A stretch of DNA of 64,000 nucleotides from Streptomyces sp. ISL-12 (GCF_018614415.1 NZ_JAGGOO010000086.1:1-64000), one strand, 5' to 3'. Shown: positions 6,574 to 15,320, counted from the stretch's first letter. Notes: generated by a model from the sequence alone, not told the origin. A program made the numbers and translations.

Positions 6574-7830
6574 CTATCCGACAACGTCGAGGTAGGCGGC
6601 CATGTCCCGCATCTCCGTCGTCAGGGTGCGCTTCCGCTTGCCCAGGATCTCCTGCATGGTCTCGGCGGCCGAGTTCTGGTGCCTGAGCCACTCGGGGGCG
6701 GCGTCTCGGACCCGGGTCAGTTCGTCCATCGCTGCCGACAGGTCTCCGGTGCGGGTGTGGGCTCGTGCGACGTCGAGGGTGAAGCGGTTGCCGTCGTTCG
6801 TACTGGGCCTGCCCAGGCGCTTCCACGCCCTGGGCGACAGTGCCTCTTCCTCGTCCGCCTTGCGTACGACCGCACGGGCGTCCCCGATGACCATGGAGTC
6901 TTCGAGTGCCTTCAGGGCGGCGGTGACGGGCCCGAAGACGGACCAGTGGCGAGAGAGGTTGCGGTGCGCGGTGCCGACGGCGGTTGCCGCCACCCGGGCC
7001 GCCTTGCGGTACTCCTTGGCTTCGTCCGGGCGGTTGTTCCGCGCGGCTGCGGCTGCGGCCTCCATGGCAAGCCCGCCCCACACCGCGTAGTGGTCCGGCT
7101 CGGCCCCGGTGATCTTCGGCTCGACCGCATCCATGCTCTCGGCGGCGATCCGCTCCGCCTCGTCCAGCCGGCCCTGCCGCACCAGCAGCCAGCACATGCC
7201 GCCGACGCCGGAGCCTGCCGCGAGCATGTCTCCGCTCTGCTTGGCGTCCGCGATGGCGACACTCAGGGCCGCGTACGCGATGTCGTACTGCCTCACCTGC
7301 GTGAGGTACGTGCCGGCCAGACGCAGCGCCTCGGCCCGGGCAAGCAGGGCCTGCTGGTGCTCGTCGCCGTTGTCGTAGTAGGCCACGGCCAGGGAGGCAT
7401 CGCGTAGCAGGCCGGGAAGCTGGGCGGCGACGCTCTTGTAGCTGTCGGAGAAGTACAGCTCCCGCGCGTCTCGTACCGTACGGCTGAAGGTGCGGAGGTT
7501 CGGTTCCTCGCCTGCGACTTCGGCGGCCTGGTCCACGAGCCCGACTGCTGGGGTGAGGACGGCGCGAAGCTGGATGAGGTTGAGCCGGTTCGGCTCCTCG
7601 GCCCGCCCTATGGGTTCCGGTGCGTCCGACGCCATCAGCGCGGCGGTGGTCACTCCCAGTGCGCGGGCGAGGGTGTGCAGCGTCTCCATGCGGACCGTTC
7701 CGCCCTGTTCCACCTTGCGCACCGTACCTGGTGACACGCCTGCGGCGTGGGCCAAGTCCTCCTGGCTCATCCCGGCGCGACGCCGGTACTTGCGGACGTT
7801 GTCGGCCAGTTCCGTAGTCATTCCGTTCAC
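6574..7830 (-). CDS. XRE-family regulator with TPR-like C-terminal domain
   Basis: The 418-residue protein has an N-terminal helix-turn-helix of the Cro/CI type (residues about 8-65: AGMSQEDLAHAAGVSPGTVR, LARALGVTTAALM). A long Ala-rich helical region follows with repeated pairs of antiparallel helices resembling TPR, for example RQYDIAYAALSVAIADAK and GRLDEAERIAAES. Proteins of this layout act as peptide- or phage-responsive regulators in actinomycetes. The ATG at 7830 (MNGM) was chosen; an ATG three codons later is equally possible. It leads a three-gene minus-strand unit and faces a 600-bp non-coding segment with strong cis signals. Confidence 0.85.
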   Translation of the reverse strand: MNGMTTELADNVRKYRRRAGMSQEDLAHAAGVSPGTVRKVEQGGTVRMETLHTLARALGVTTAALMASDAPEPIGRAEEPNRLNLIQLRAVLTPAVGLVDQAAEVAGEEPNLRTFSRTVRDARELYFSDSYKSVAAQLPGLLRDASLAVAYYDNGDEHQQALLARAEALRLAGTYLTQVRQYDIAYAALSVAIADAKQSGDMLAAGSGVGGMCWLLVRQGRLDEAERIAAESMDAVEPKITGAEPDHYAVWGGLAMEAAAAAARNNRPDEAKEYRKAARVAATAVGTAHRNLSRHWSVFGPVTAALKALEDSMVIGDARAVVRKADEEEALSPRAWKRLGRPSTNDGNRFTLDVARAHTRTGDLSAAMDELTRVRDAAPEWLRHQNSAAETMQEILGKRKRTLTTEMRDMAAYLDVVG

Positions 7831-8003
7831 ACCTCCAGCGCCACGGTACGCCGGACGGGCGCGTCAACCGGTGGCTATCCGGCAGATACCCGCCAGGGAA
7901 CGATCGCCCACCTCACGTGACGTGTCTGGCAGCGCGAGGCCCGGCCTCCGGCAGAGCCGGCCTGAGCGGGAGGGGTCCCTCGTCGGTCGGGCAGCTTCGC
8001 CGG

Positions 8004-8082
8004 ACCAGGGTTCCCCGGGCGCCGCCAAGGCTCACATCGTGACGCGTGCGCTCGGCCTTGGCGGCCCCCGGGGGTTCCTGGT
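8004..8082. repeat. large imperfect palindrome
   Basis: The inner arms are CCCCGGGCGCCGCCAAGGC (8013-8031) and its complement (8055-8073), matching at 18 of 19 positions. The outer ACCAGG/CCTGGT ends also pair. The 23-nt loop (8032-8054) contains TCACATCGTGACGCG. No transcript end is nearby except the XRE unit start, so this is more likely a protein- or replication-related site than a terminator. Confidence 0.55.
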
Positions 8083-8338
8083 ACGCCTCCGGTGACCGGA
8101 CGGCGAGGGACCCCACCCGCGCCACCGACCACACACCACGACGAAGCCGCACCCGACATCCGGCCCCGTTGCCCCTCGGAGAGAGGGACGGGGTCTGGGG
8201 CAGAGCCCCAGAAGGCTTCGCTGCACGGGCTGTTGCGCGCCCGGACCGGCGGGGCCGTCGCCAGCGGGGCGGAGACAGGAGCGGGCGGCGGCCCCGCAGG
8301 GCCGGAGCGCGCGCGGCCCGCGTCAGCGGGTCGCCTTG

Positions 8339-8374
8339 ATCAAGTAAAGAAACTCTATCAAGTAAAGAAACTCT
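8339..8374. repeat. perfect tandem 18-bp repeat (iteron-like)
   Basis: ATCAAGTAAAGAAACTCT occurs twice head to tail (8339-8356, 8357-8374). It is strikingly AT-rich for this genome. It lies 55 bp beyond the stop of the GntR-type gene. Direct repeats of one helix-and-a-half suit cooperative binding by a regulator or replication protein. The duplicated-domain GntR protein is the obvious candidate. Confidence 0.6.
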
Positions 8375-8429
8375 GAACAGCTCTCCGGAAGTCAACCCCC
8401 CTGCTGCCACGCCGTGGCGTGGTCCGGGG

Positions 8430-9296
8430 TCAGCGTCGGCGTCGGCCTTCGGTAAGTCTGTCGCGCAGGAGCTGGGCCTTGGCGGCCTTCTCCTCGGGGG
8501 TGTAGTCGCCGCTGAGGCGCTTGCGTTGCTCCATGACGGCTCGCATCGCGTCGCGGTGGGCTGTGGCGGCTTCGAATTCGACGCTGGCCTTCGTGAAGCG
8601 TTCCTCGGCGGCCTCCAGTTCGACGGCGACTTCATTGTCGGTCTTGCCGCTGAGGCGTACGGCCTCTTCGTCCGCGCGGCGCTGGGCCGCAGACTTGTCA
8701 AGCATCTCGTGGTAGCGCTTGAGGAACTGGTCGTGCGGGCTGAGCTGGCGGACGAACACGCCCCGGCCCTGGACCGAGTAGATCAGCCCCTCGTCCTTGA
8801 GTAGCCGCAGGGCGTTCTGCGCGGTGGAGTTGGCGATGCCGAACTGTTCTTGCAGCTCGCGGGCGGAGGGGAGCTTGGCACCTGGTGCGAGCCGGCCGTC
8901 CTGGATCTGCTTGCGGAGTGCGTCCGCGGTCTGCACGTACGGGGGGCGGGGGTCGTCGGTGGGTGCCACCTGCCATCCCCGCCGAAGGTCACCGAGTCCG
9001 ACGTACGCGGGGTCAGACTCGCTGGCGGCGGCCTCTTCCTCTTCTGGCTCGGGCTCGCCGTCGTGGGCGCGCACGTAGCTGCCCCGCCCCAGGACGGAGT
9101 AGATCAGCCCCTCCTCTTTAAGCAGGCGCAGGGCGTTCTGGACCGTCGAACTCGCGATTCCGAAGCGCCGTTGCAGCTCGCGTGCGGAGGGCAGTCGCTC
9201 GCCCGGACGCAGCTCGCCGTCACGGATGGCGGCGCGTAGGACGTCGGCGGCCTGCACGTACGGCGGCCGGGGGTCCTGGTCCAGGGGCAGCGTCAT
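8430..9296 (-). CDS. GntR-family regulator with two tandem winged-helix domains
   Basis: The 288-residue protein carries two GntR winged helices. The first is at about residues 5-75 (DPRPPYVQAADVLRAAIRDG, LPSARELQRRFGIASSTVQN) and the second at about 115-185 (DPRPPYVQTADALRKQIQDG, LPSARELQEQFGIANSTAQN). They are near copies and therefore a recent internal duplication. An acidic linker joins them, and a charged helical tail replaces the usual ligand domain. In pSAM2-type elements a GntR protein (KorSA) represses transfer and activation genes, so the same role is likely here. It is transcribed divergently from the transfer/replication genes. The ATG at 9296 begins the first domain; the frame is open to 9332. 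Confidence 0.86.
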   Translation of the reverse strand: MTLPLDQDPRPPYVQAADVLRAAIRDGELRPGERLPSARELQRRFGIASSTVQNALRLLKEEGLIYSVLGRGSYVRAHDGEPEPEEEEAAASESDPAYVGLGDLRRGWQVAPTDDPRPPYVQTADALRKQIQDGRLAPGAKLPSARELQEQFGIANSTAQNALRLLKDEGLIYSVQGRGVFVRQLSPHDQFLKRYHEMLDKSAAQRRADEEAVRLSGKTDNEVAVELEAAEERFTKASVEFEAATAHRDAMRAVMEQRKRLSGDYTPEEKAAKAQLLRDRLTEGRRRR

Positions 9297-9466
9297 GACA
9301 CGAGGGTAGCGGCGGACCGGCACCCACGGCATACCCGGCCACCCCTGCGTCCGAGACGCACAGGTGTATCGATACGAATCGCGTGTAGCAGGTGTAGCGG
9401 GCGTGCGGCTACGGTCGTGTCGAGTCGATCAAGCGGCTCCATCTCGAACGATGAGGATGTGATGAC
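9297..9466. promoter_or_regulatory. divergent control region between GntR and transfer operon
   Basis: The segment holds a perfect palindrome GTATCGATAC at 9366-9375 and two GTGTAGC direct repeats at about 9383-9397. It is somewhat less GC-rich than its flanks. It separates the minus-strand GntR gene from the plus-strand operon and is the expected place for its operator. GAGGATG precedes the ATG at 9467. Promoter hexamers are not clear enough to call. Confidence 0.45.
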
Positions 9467-9821
9467 ATGGCCATGTCTCGAATCCGTGTTGCTCTGCTGC
9501 CGTCGGCGGTGTGCATCGCGGGCACCGAGCCGGTGCTGAAGATCAAGGACCAGCCAGACCGGGGAGGTCGCCACCGACCGGGAGACCGGCGCGTCGCTGT
9601 ACACCGTGACCGTGATGCTCATGGAGGACGGCCGGGCCGAGGTCCTGAAGATCACGGTTCCGGAGTCGGGCCTGGCGGCCGGGCTGAAGCCGGGCGTGAT
9701 GGTGCGGCCGGTGGACCTGTTCGCCACCCCGTGGGCGCGGATCTTCAACGGTCAGCTCTCCGACGGCCTCGCCTACCGCGCCGCCCGCCTGGAGCTGGTC
9801 ACGGCGGAGGCGGCCAAGTGA
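9467..9821 (+). pseudogene. frameshifted AICE hypothetical (spread-type) gene
   Basis: The first 29 codons (MAMSRIRVALLPSAV...LKIKDQ) are in one frame. The continuation (QTGEVATDRETGASLYTV onward to TAEAAK) is in another. Deleting one C in GACCAGCCAGACC near 9555 restores one 118-residue protein. The second half (SGLAAGLKPGVMVRPVDL, WARIFNGQLSDGLAYRA) is typical of small conserved AICE proteins that I cannot assign a function. Its stop overlaps the next start by 4 bp (GTGA). This is either a genuine mutation or a one-base assembly error. Confidence 0.72.
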
Positions 9822-10009
9822 CCGGCATCGACAACCAGGGGCCGCAGCGGGAGCTGCATGTGCTGCGGCCCCTGCCGGGCACTGAGGGCAAGGCGACGTT
9901 CTCCGCCTCCGGCGCGGTGCTCGCCCTGCTCGGCCTGACCCCGGCGGACGCGACCGGGCTGGACCTGGCCGACGTCCTCCGCCTGATATCCGAGACCGAG
10001 GGGGACTGA
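9818..10009 (+). CDS. small AICE hypothetical protein, 63 residues
   Basis: The GTG start at 9818 overlaps the previous stop by 4 bp. The translation begins MTGIDNQGPQRELHVLRPL and ends LISETEGD. It has no membrane segment and no domain I recognise. The next gene starts one base after its stop, so it is tightly embedded in the transfer operon and probably translationally coupled to its neighbours. Confidence 0.68.
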   Translation: MTGIDNQGPQRELHVLRPLPGTEGKATFSASGAVLALLGLTPADATGLDLADVLRLISETEGD

Positions 10010-10010
10010 C

Positions 10011-11426
10011 ATGGAAGCCGTGACGGATTACGGACCGGATGCGCTGCTGATTGCGGCTGTGCTGGTCAACGTGACACTGCTGCTGGTCGTGGTGCGCTAC
10101 GCACGCGCTGATAAGGGCACGAAGGCCAGCATGTGGCAGGCCGTTCGGGTGCGCTGGGGCTGGGTGCGCCTCGCGCGGATGGGCGGGCTGACGGTCACCG
10201 ACAAGACGCCGGGCCTGCTGGCGCAGATCACCGCGCAGAAGGACGGAGCCGCGCCCGCGCCTCGGGTGCTAACTCCGAGGATCAAGGTGAAGCCGGACCG
10301 GTTCGGGGTGATCGTGCGGGCCAGGACGCTGCCGCAGGTGGGTCTGGAGGAGTACCAGAAGGCGGCGCGGTTCCTGGCCGACGCCTGGCGGTGCACGCGG
10401 GTGTCCGTCCTGCCGGACGGGCCCGGTCGGGTGGTGATCCGGGGCGTGCGCTCTGACCCGTTGACCACACCGACCGAGCACCATCCCACCGGCCGCCCGC
10501 TGGAGGAGGTGTCGCGGTGGGAGTTGGGGGTGGACGAGTATGCGGCGCCGGTGTGCGTGTCCTTGGCGAATGTGCCGGGGGTGACCGTGGCCGGCACCCC
10601 GGGTGCGGGCAAGACCTCGGCGGTGAACAAGTTCGTCTGTGACCTCGCGCCGTCGGCGGCCGTGCAGTTCGTGGGCTTCGACGGGAAGGTGTCGCGGGCC
10701 GAGGAAGGCGACTACGCGGACCTGGTCAAGCGGATGTTCGCGTTCTGCGGTGACGACCTGGACGAGGCCAACACACTGTTCAAGCGCCTGGTGGCGCTGC
10801 GCCGTCGGCGATCTTCGGTGATCCGGGACGTGCTGGGCGTGAAGAACATGTGGCACGTCGGCCCCTCCCGGCTGTGGCCGCTCACCGTGGTCCTCATCGA
10901 CGAGGCGCACACGTTCTTCCGCGAGTACAAGGGCAGCGACGCCGAGACGAAACGTTTGGCCACGCTCACGGCGGAGAACGCCCGGCTGGTGGAGGACCTG
11001 GTCAAGAAGGGCCGCAGCGTCGGGATCCTGACCATCCTGATCAGCCAGAAGACCACCGGGGATGCCATCCCGACGTTCATCCGCGATGTGTGCCCGGTCG
11101 GGCTGTCGTTCGCGCAGAAGACCGTGGAAGCCGCGGTGGCCGCGCTGGGCGACGACATCCGCAACTGGCCCGATGCCAGCCCGGTGACGTTGCTGGACCC
11201 CACCTACGTCGGGGTCGCGGTGATGGCGATGCAGGGCCGCCCCGGCTTCACCCGCATCCGCACCCCGTACGTCTCCGACGCCGACGCCGCCCGCATCGCG
11301 GAAGCCACCTCCCACCTGACCGCCGACCCCGCCCTGTGCCTGGACGCCCTCCTCGACACCACCGGCCACACGAACCCCGGCGACGACGGGCCGGACGGTC
11401 CGGCCGTCCCCCTGGCCAAGCCCTGA
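10011..11426 (+). CDS. FtsK/SpoIIIE-like conjugal DNA translocase
   Basis: In AICEs this is the single protein that moves double-stranded DNA between mycelial cells (TraSA/TraB type). The 471-residue sequence has an N-terminal membrane segment (about residues 10-30, LLIAAVLVNVTLLLVVVRY) and Walker A GTPGAGKTS. Walker B is VVLIDEAHTF, and a later ILISQKTTGD stretch is typical of FtsK-family ATPases. It lacks the FtsK gamma DNA-reading domain. It starts 1 bp after the 63-residue gene and is followed by the DUF2637 gene, an order typical of pSAM2-like elements. The frame is intact. Confidence 0.9.
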   Translation: MEAVTDYGPDALLIAAVLVNVTLLLVVVRYARADKGTKASMWQAVRVRWGWVRLARMGGLTVTDKTPGLLAQITAQKDGAAPAPRVLTPRIKVKPDRFGVIVRARTLPQVGLEEYQKAARFLADAWRCTRVSVLPDGPGRVVIRGVRSDPLTTPTEHHPTGRPLEEVSRWELGVDEYAAPVCVSLANVPGVTVAGTPGAGKTSAVNKFVCDLAPSAAVQFVGFDGKVSRAEEGDYADLVKRMFAFCGDDLDEANTLFKRLVALRRRRSSVIRDVLGVKNMWHVGPSRLWPLTVVLIDEAHTFFREYKGSDAETKRLATLTAENARLVEDLVKKGRSVGILTILISQKTTGDAIPTFIRDVCPVGLSFAQKTVEAAVAALGDDIRNWPDASPVTLLDPTYVGVAVMAMQGRPGFTRIRTPYVSDADAARIAEATSHLTADPALCLDALLDTTGHTNPGDDGPDGPAVPLAKP

Positions 11427-11465
11427 ACGCCCCCGATCCCACGCCCCCGAGAGGAGGCCCCGCGC

Positions 11466-12233
11466 ATGGCGGAGGAACGGTTCACCCGGCGCACCGTGAC
11501 CATGGTGATGGCGGTCATCGCGGCCCTGGCCTTCGTCTTCTCCTTCGGCAACGTCTGGGCGCTCGCCCTGCGGCTCGGCGTACCCCGCCCCATCGCCCCG
11601 CTGATCGCCCCCATGGTGGACCTGTCCGTCGTCGGACTCCTGGTCGCCCTGCGCTTCCTCGCCCTGCGCGGCGTCCCCAAGACGGAGCTGAAGGCCGGCA
11701 CCCGGCTGCTCCACTTGTGCGGGCTGCTCACCCTCGCGCTGAACACTGCCGAGCCGCTGCTGACCGGACGCTACGGCCGGGCCTGCCTGGACACTGTCGC
11801 TCCGCTCCTGCTCCTGGGCTGGGGCCACGTCGGCCCCACCTTCCTCGCCCACTTCCACACGGCCGCACACCTGGAGGACGCCACCACAACCACCCCAGCC
11901 CCCGCGCCCATCGCCGAGCCGGTGCCCACTACCGCGCCCGCTCCCGAGACCGCGCCCCCGGCCCCGGCCCCTGAACCGGTCCCCACCGCGACACCTGCGC
12001 CGACCCTGGCCGAAGCACCCGCCGTGATGGAGGCGCCCGGCTCCGCCCCGGCCGTCGCCAAGGCCCCTGCCACCGGCCCTCGCCCGGCCCTGCCCGCCGC
12101 ACTGCTGAGTGCGGCCCGGCGCATCGCGGACACCCACCACGCCGAGCACGGAACACCGGTCACCGCCGCCCAGCTCGCTACCCGCATGGGCATCGCCCTG
12201 CCGGTGGCCACCGCCGCCCTCGCTCAGCTCTGA
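11466..12233 (+). CDS. DUF2637 membrane protein (spread-protein type)
   Basis: Four hydrophobic segments fill residues about 10-130 (MVMAVIAALAFVFSFGNVWA, LIAPMVDLSVVGLLVALRFL and others), the pattern of DUF2637. A long Pro/Ala/Thr linker follows, then a small C-terminal helical domain (AARRIADTHHAEHGTPVT, AAQLATRMGIALPVATAAL) that may bind DNA. AGGAGG stands 9 nt before the ATG. DUF2637 proteins are encoded beside the translocase in AICEs and are thought to help intramycelial spread. This one is likely a membrane partner of the upstream translocase. Confidence 0.83.
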   Translation: MAEERFTRRTVTMVMAVIAALAFVFSFGNVWALALRLGVPRPIAPLIAPMVDLSVVGLLVALRFLALRGVPKTELKAGTRLLHLCGLLTLALNTAEPLLTGRYGRACLDTVAPLLLLGWGHVGPTFLAHFHTAAHLEDATTTTPAPAPIAEPVPTTAPAPETAPPAPAPEPVPTATPAPTLAEAPAVMEAPGSAPAVAKAPATGPRPALPAALLSAARRIADTHHAEHGTPVTAAQLATRMGIALPVATAALAQL

Positions 12234-12302
12234 GCCACCCGGCCACCGGCCGGATCGCCTCTCCCCGAAATCCACGCCCACCCCATGGGCCTGGTTCGTC
12301 AT

Positions 12303-12354
12303 GCCCCGAGCAGCACCAACACGCCTCCTCGCCTGGTTGGTTGCTGCTCGGGGG
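12303..12354. other. long hairpin between DUF2637 gene and replication initiator
   Basis: GCCCCGAGCAGC-ACCAAC (from 12303) pairs with GTTGGT-TGCTGCTCGGGG (to 12354) with one bulge, giving a stem of about 17 bp and a 14-nt loop. It stands 30 bp before the initiator start. It may terminate the transfer transcript, attenuate rep, or be part of the rolling-circle origin. Confidence 0.5.
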
Positions 12355-12384
12355 CACCCACCCGACAGAAGGGACACGCCCCGA

Positions 12385-13814
12385 ATGGTCACCCTGGACC
12401 TGCGCCACCTGGCAAGCCCCGCCGTGCGGGACCTGCTCCACCTCGTCAACCAGCCCGACTTCGACCGCGCCCAGCAGCAGATCGAACGCCTCGGAGGATG
12501 CACCGAACCCGTCCGCCTGACCGGCCAGAGCACCACCGTCGACACCACGACCGGTGAGATTCTGCGCACCTACTCCGCCTCCGACGAGCCCACCGGCAGC
12601 CTGCTGACCACATGCGGCAATCGCCGCGCCTCCCGCTGCCCGGCCTGCTCCCGCCTCTACGCCGCTGACACCTACCACCTCATCCGCGCCGGCCTCTCCG
12701 GCGGCAAGAACGTCCCCGACACCGTCCGCACCCACCCCCGCGTCTTCGCCACCCTCACCGCCCCCTCCTTCGGCCCCGTCCACAACCGCCCCGACGCCCG
12801 GCCCTGCCGCTGCGGAATCCGCCACGAGCCCACGGACCCACTGCTCGGCACACCGCTCAATCCGGCGACGTACGACTACGCGGGTGCAGTCCTCTTCAAC
12901 GCCCACGCCGGAGCCTTGTGGGCCCGCTTCACCACCTACCTGCGCCGCGAGCTCGCCGTCCGGCTCGGCATGACCCAGAAGGCCGCCCGCGCGGTTCTGC
13001 GGGTGTCCTTCGCAAGGTTGCCGAGTACCAGAAGCGTGGCCTGGTCCACTTCCACGCCGTCATCCGCCTCGACGGCCCAGACGGCAGCACCCAGTCCCCG
13101 CCCTCGTACGCCACCGTCGCCGTGCTCACCGACGCCATCCGCGCCGCCGCACCGCGCGCCCGCATCTCCGTCGCCTCGGACGCGATCGGTGAACGCGAAC
13201 TCACCTGGGGCCAGCAGCTCGACGTACGCGAGATCGCCGCCTTCGACACCGAAACCGAACTCACCGACCAGGCGGTCGCCGTCTACGTCGCCAAGTACGC
13301 CACCAAGTCCGCCGACGCCTCCGGCACCCTCGACCGCGCCCTGTTCTGCCGCCCCTGCCAGGGACGCGGAGCCACCCTCCTGCCCCACGGAACCCCGCTC
13401 CCCTGCACCGCGTGCGACGGCACCGGACAGGCCCGGCCCCTGCCCCGCCTCGCGGTCGCCCGCCACGTACGGCAGATGATCCGCACCTGCTGGGAGCTGG
13501 GCAAGCTGCCGGAATTCGCCGAGCTCAAGCTCTGGAAGTGGGCACACATGCTCGGCTTCCGCGGCCGCTTCTCCACCAAATCCCGCCGCTACTCCACCAC
13601 CCTCGGCGCGCTGCGCGACGCCCGCCGCGCCTGGCGCACCGAACAGGCCCGCTCCCACGCCGGTCTGCCCGAGCGCGACCCGGACACCACCCTCGTCGTC
13701 GGCCACTGGACCTACCTCGGCTCGGGCTATAGCCCCGGCGCCGCGCTCCTGGCTGCCGCCGTCTGGCATCGCGGGGAGCTGGAACGCCGGTTCATCGCCG
13801 AAGGGGGCTGCTGA
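12385..13814 (+). pseudogene. RepSA-like rolling-circle replication initiator, frameshifted
   Basis: The first part (MVTLDLRHLASPAV...) carries a Cys-rich zinc motif (RCPACSRLYAADTY) and runs to AARAVLRVSFA. The second part, in the next frame, resumes KVAEYQKRGLVHFHAVIRL, which contains the HUH motif HFH. It then has the Tyr motif (AVYVAKYATKSAD) and a CRPCQGRG/CTACDGTG zinc region. One missing A in GCAAGG near 13013 explains the break. Joined, the protein would be about 476 residues, normal for RepSA-type initiators that nick the double-strand origin. As written, the initiator is split between the zinc motif and the catalytic residues. The loss lies in a short A run, so a sequencing error is possible. 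Confidence 0.83.
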
Positions 13815-14038
13815 TGACCTCGCCACCGCCCACCGTCCTCCACCCGGAGACAGAGCCAGCGCTGGACCTGCTGACGGTGCCCCAAGTCATGGCCCGCCTC
13901 CAACTCGGCCGCTCCGCCGTCTACGACCTGCTCCGCTCCGGCCAACTCGCCTCGATCACCCTCGGCCGCGCCCGCCGCATCCCCACCCGCGCCCTCACCG
14001 ACTTCATCCGCACCCGCCTCGAACAGGACGCCGCCTGA
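13814..14038 (+). CDS. xis: excisionase (helix-turn-helix, MerR-like)
   Basis: The 74-residue protein has a single winged helix-turn-helix: LLTVPQVMARLQLGRSAVYD, a wing (GQLASITLGRARRIP), then a C-terminal helix. This is the usual form of AICE excisionases, which bend attachment-site DNA and drive the integrase towards excision. It starts at the end of the initiator gene, and its TGA overlaps the integrase ATG by one base (TGATG). Translation of xis and int is therefore coupled. Confidence 0.86.
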   Translation: MTSPPPTVLHPETEPALDLLTVPQVMARLQLGRSAVYDLLRSGQLASITLGRARRIPTRALTDFIRTRLEQDAA

Positions 14039-15318
14039 TGACCACGCCCCGCCCCGCCTCTTCCCGCCGCTCCCGCACCCGTGCGAACGGCGACGGAACC
14101 GTCTACCAGCGCAAGGACGGACGGTGGGAAGCCGCCGGATACGTCCTCGCCCCCGGCAACACCCGCAAGCGCGTCCGCGTCTACGGCACCACCCGCAAGG
14201 ACGCGATGACCAAGCTCACCGAGAAGATCGCCGCCAGCAACCGCGGCCTCCCCGTCGCAGCGGCCGACAGCACCGTGAGCGCCTATCTCGCTTACTGGCT
14301 GGACGGTGTCGCCGTCCACCACTTGCGGGAGAACACCCACACCCGCTGCGCCGCCGCCATCCGCCTCCACCTCAGCCCCGGCCTCGGCGCCAAGAAGCTC
14401 GCCCGGCTCACCACCCGCGACGTCCGCACCTTCCTCGACGGGCTCCGCGTGACCTGCCAGTGCTGCGCTCAGAAATGGGACGCGAAGCGGCGGCGCTGCT
14501 GCGCCACCGGCCAGTGCTGTGATAGACGGTTGTCGCCACTGACCGTGACGTACGTTCACGCGGTCCTCAAGTCCGCCCTGGAACACGCCGTCCGCGAGGA
14601 CGAGCTGCCGCGCAACGTCGCCCGGAACGTCAAGACAACCGCGCCCCGGCCGAGACGCTTCCAGCCCCTCACCGCCGCCGAAGCCCGGCAACTCCTTCAA
14701 GCGGCCAACGGCGACCGGCTTCACGCCCTGTACGAACTCGCCCTGCGCACCGGACTCCGCAAGGGCGAACTCCTCGGCCTCCACTGGGAAGACCTCGACC
14801 TCGACGGCGGCACCGCCACCATCCACCGCTCCCTCCAGCGCACCCGCAGCCAGGGCCTGACCGTCCTGAACACCAAGACCCTGGCCTCCGAGCGGCGCAT
14901 CGCCCTCCCTACCGAATGCCTCAGCTCCCTCAAGATCCACCAGGAAAGGCAGCAAGAAGAGCGTCAGGCGGCCGGAACGGGCTGGATGGGCAACGGGCTC
15001 GTCTTCACCACCCCGAAGGGCAGGCCGCTCGACCCCACCAACCTCACCCGCCGCTTCCGCCGCCTCCTTCACAGCGCACGGCTCCGGACGATCCGGTTCC
15101 ACGACCTCCGACACTCGACTGCCACCCTGCTCCTGGAACAAGGCGTCGACCTCGTCGTCATCAAGGAACTCCTCGGCCACGCCCACATCGGCGTCACCGC
15201 CGGCGTCTACGCCCACGTCCGACTCCGCCTCCAACGCCAGGCCATCGATACCCTCGGCAGCATCCTCGGCACAACCGACGACCCGGACGACCCGCCCACC
15301 GCAGCCGTCGTCCGCTGA
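14038..15318 (+). CDS. int: site-specific tyrosine integrase
   Basis: The 426-residue recombinase has an AP2-like arm-binding start (GDGTVYQRKDGRWEAAGYV) and a SAM-like core-binding domain interrupted by a Cys-rich insertion (CQCCAQKWDAKRRRCCATG). The catalytic domain has Arg in LRTGLRKGELLGL, His-x-x-Arg in HDLRHSTATLLLEQG, then LLGHAHIG and the Tyr in VTAGVYAHV. All catalytic residues I can identify are present. It is the last gene of the element and is followed by two TTGCCGTCA repeats and a terminator. Its C-terminal third is nearly identical to the remnant at 4532-4852. Confidence 0.93.
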   Translation: MTTPRPASSRRSRTRANGDGTVYQRKDGRWEAAGYVLAPGNTRKRVRVYGTTRKDAMTKLTEKIAASNRGLPVAAADSTVSAYLAYWLDGVAVHHLRENTHTRCAAAIRLHLSPGLGAKKLARLTTRDVRTFLDGLRVTCQCCAQKWDAKRRRCCATGQCCDRRLSPLTVTYVHAVLKSALEHAVREDELPRNVARNVKTTAPRPRRFQPLTAAEARQLLQAANGDRLHALYELALRTGLRKGELLGLHWEDLDLDGGTATIHRSLQRTRSQGLTVLNTKTLASERRIALPTECLSSLKIHQERQQEERQAAGTGWMGNGLVFTTPKGRPLDPTNLTRRFRRLLHSARLRTIRFHDLRHSTATLLLEQGVDLVVIKELLGHAHIGVTAGVYAHVRLRLQRQAIDTLGSILGTTDDPDDPPTAAVVR

Positions 15319-15320
15319 CG

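Larger units (their letters stand above)
7831..8429. other. non-coding control segment of the AICE
   Basis: No believable gene is seen on either strand; the open frames here are Arg-rich shadows. The segment contains a large imperfect palindrome (8004-8082), GC-rich spacer sequence and a perfect tandem 18-bp repeat (8339-8374). It separates the XRE unit from the 3' end of the GntR gene. It is a candidate for an origin, a transfer (clt-like) locus or a promoter region for the XRE operon. None of these is proven. Confidence 0.5.

Noticed and set aside
7913..8701. Minus-strand frame through the AICE control segment
   Set aside because: Biased composition, and it overlaps the GntR gene in another frame. 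The region is better explained by its palindrome and iterons.
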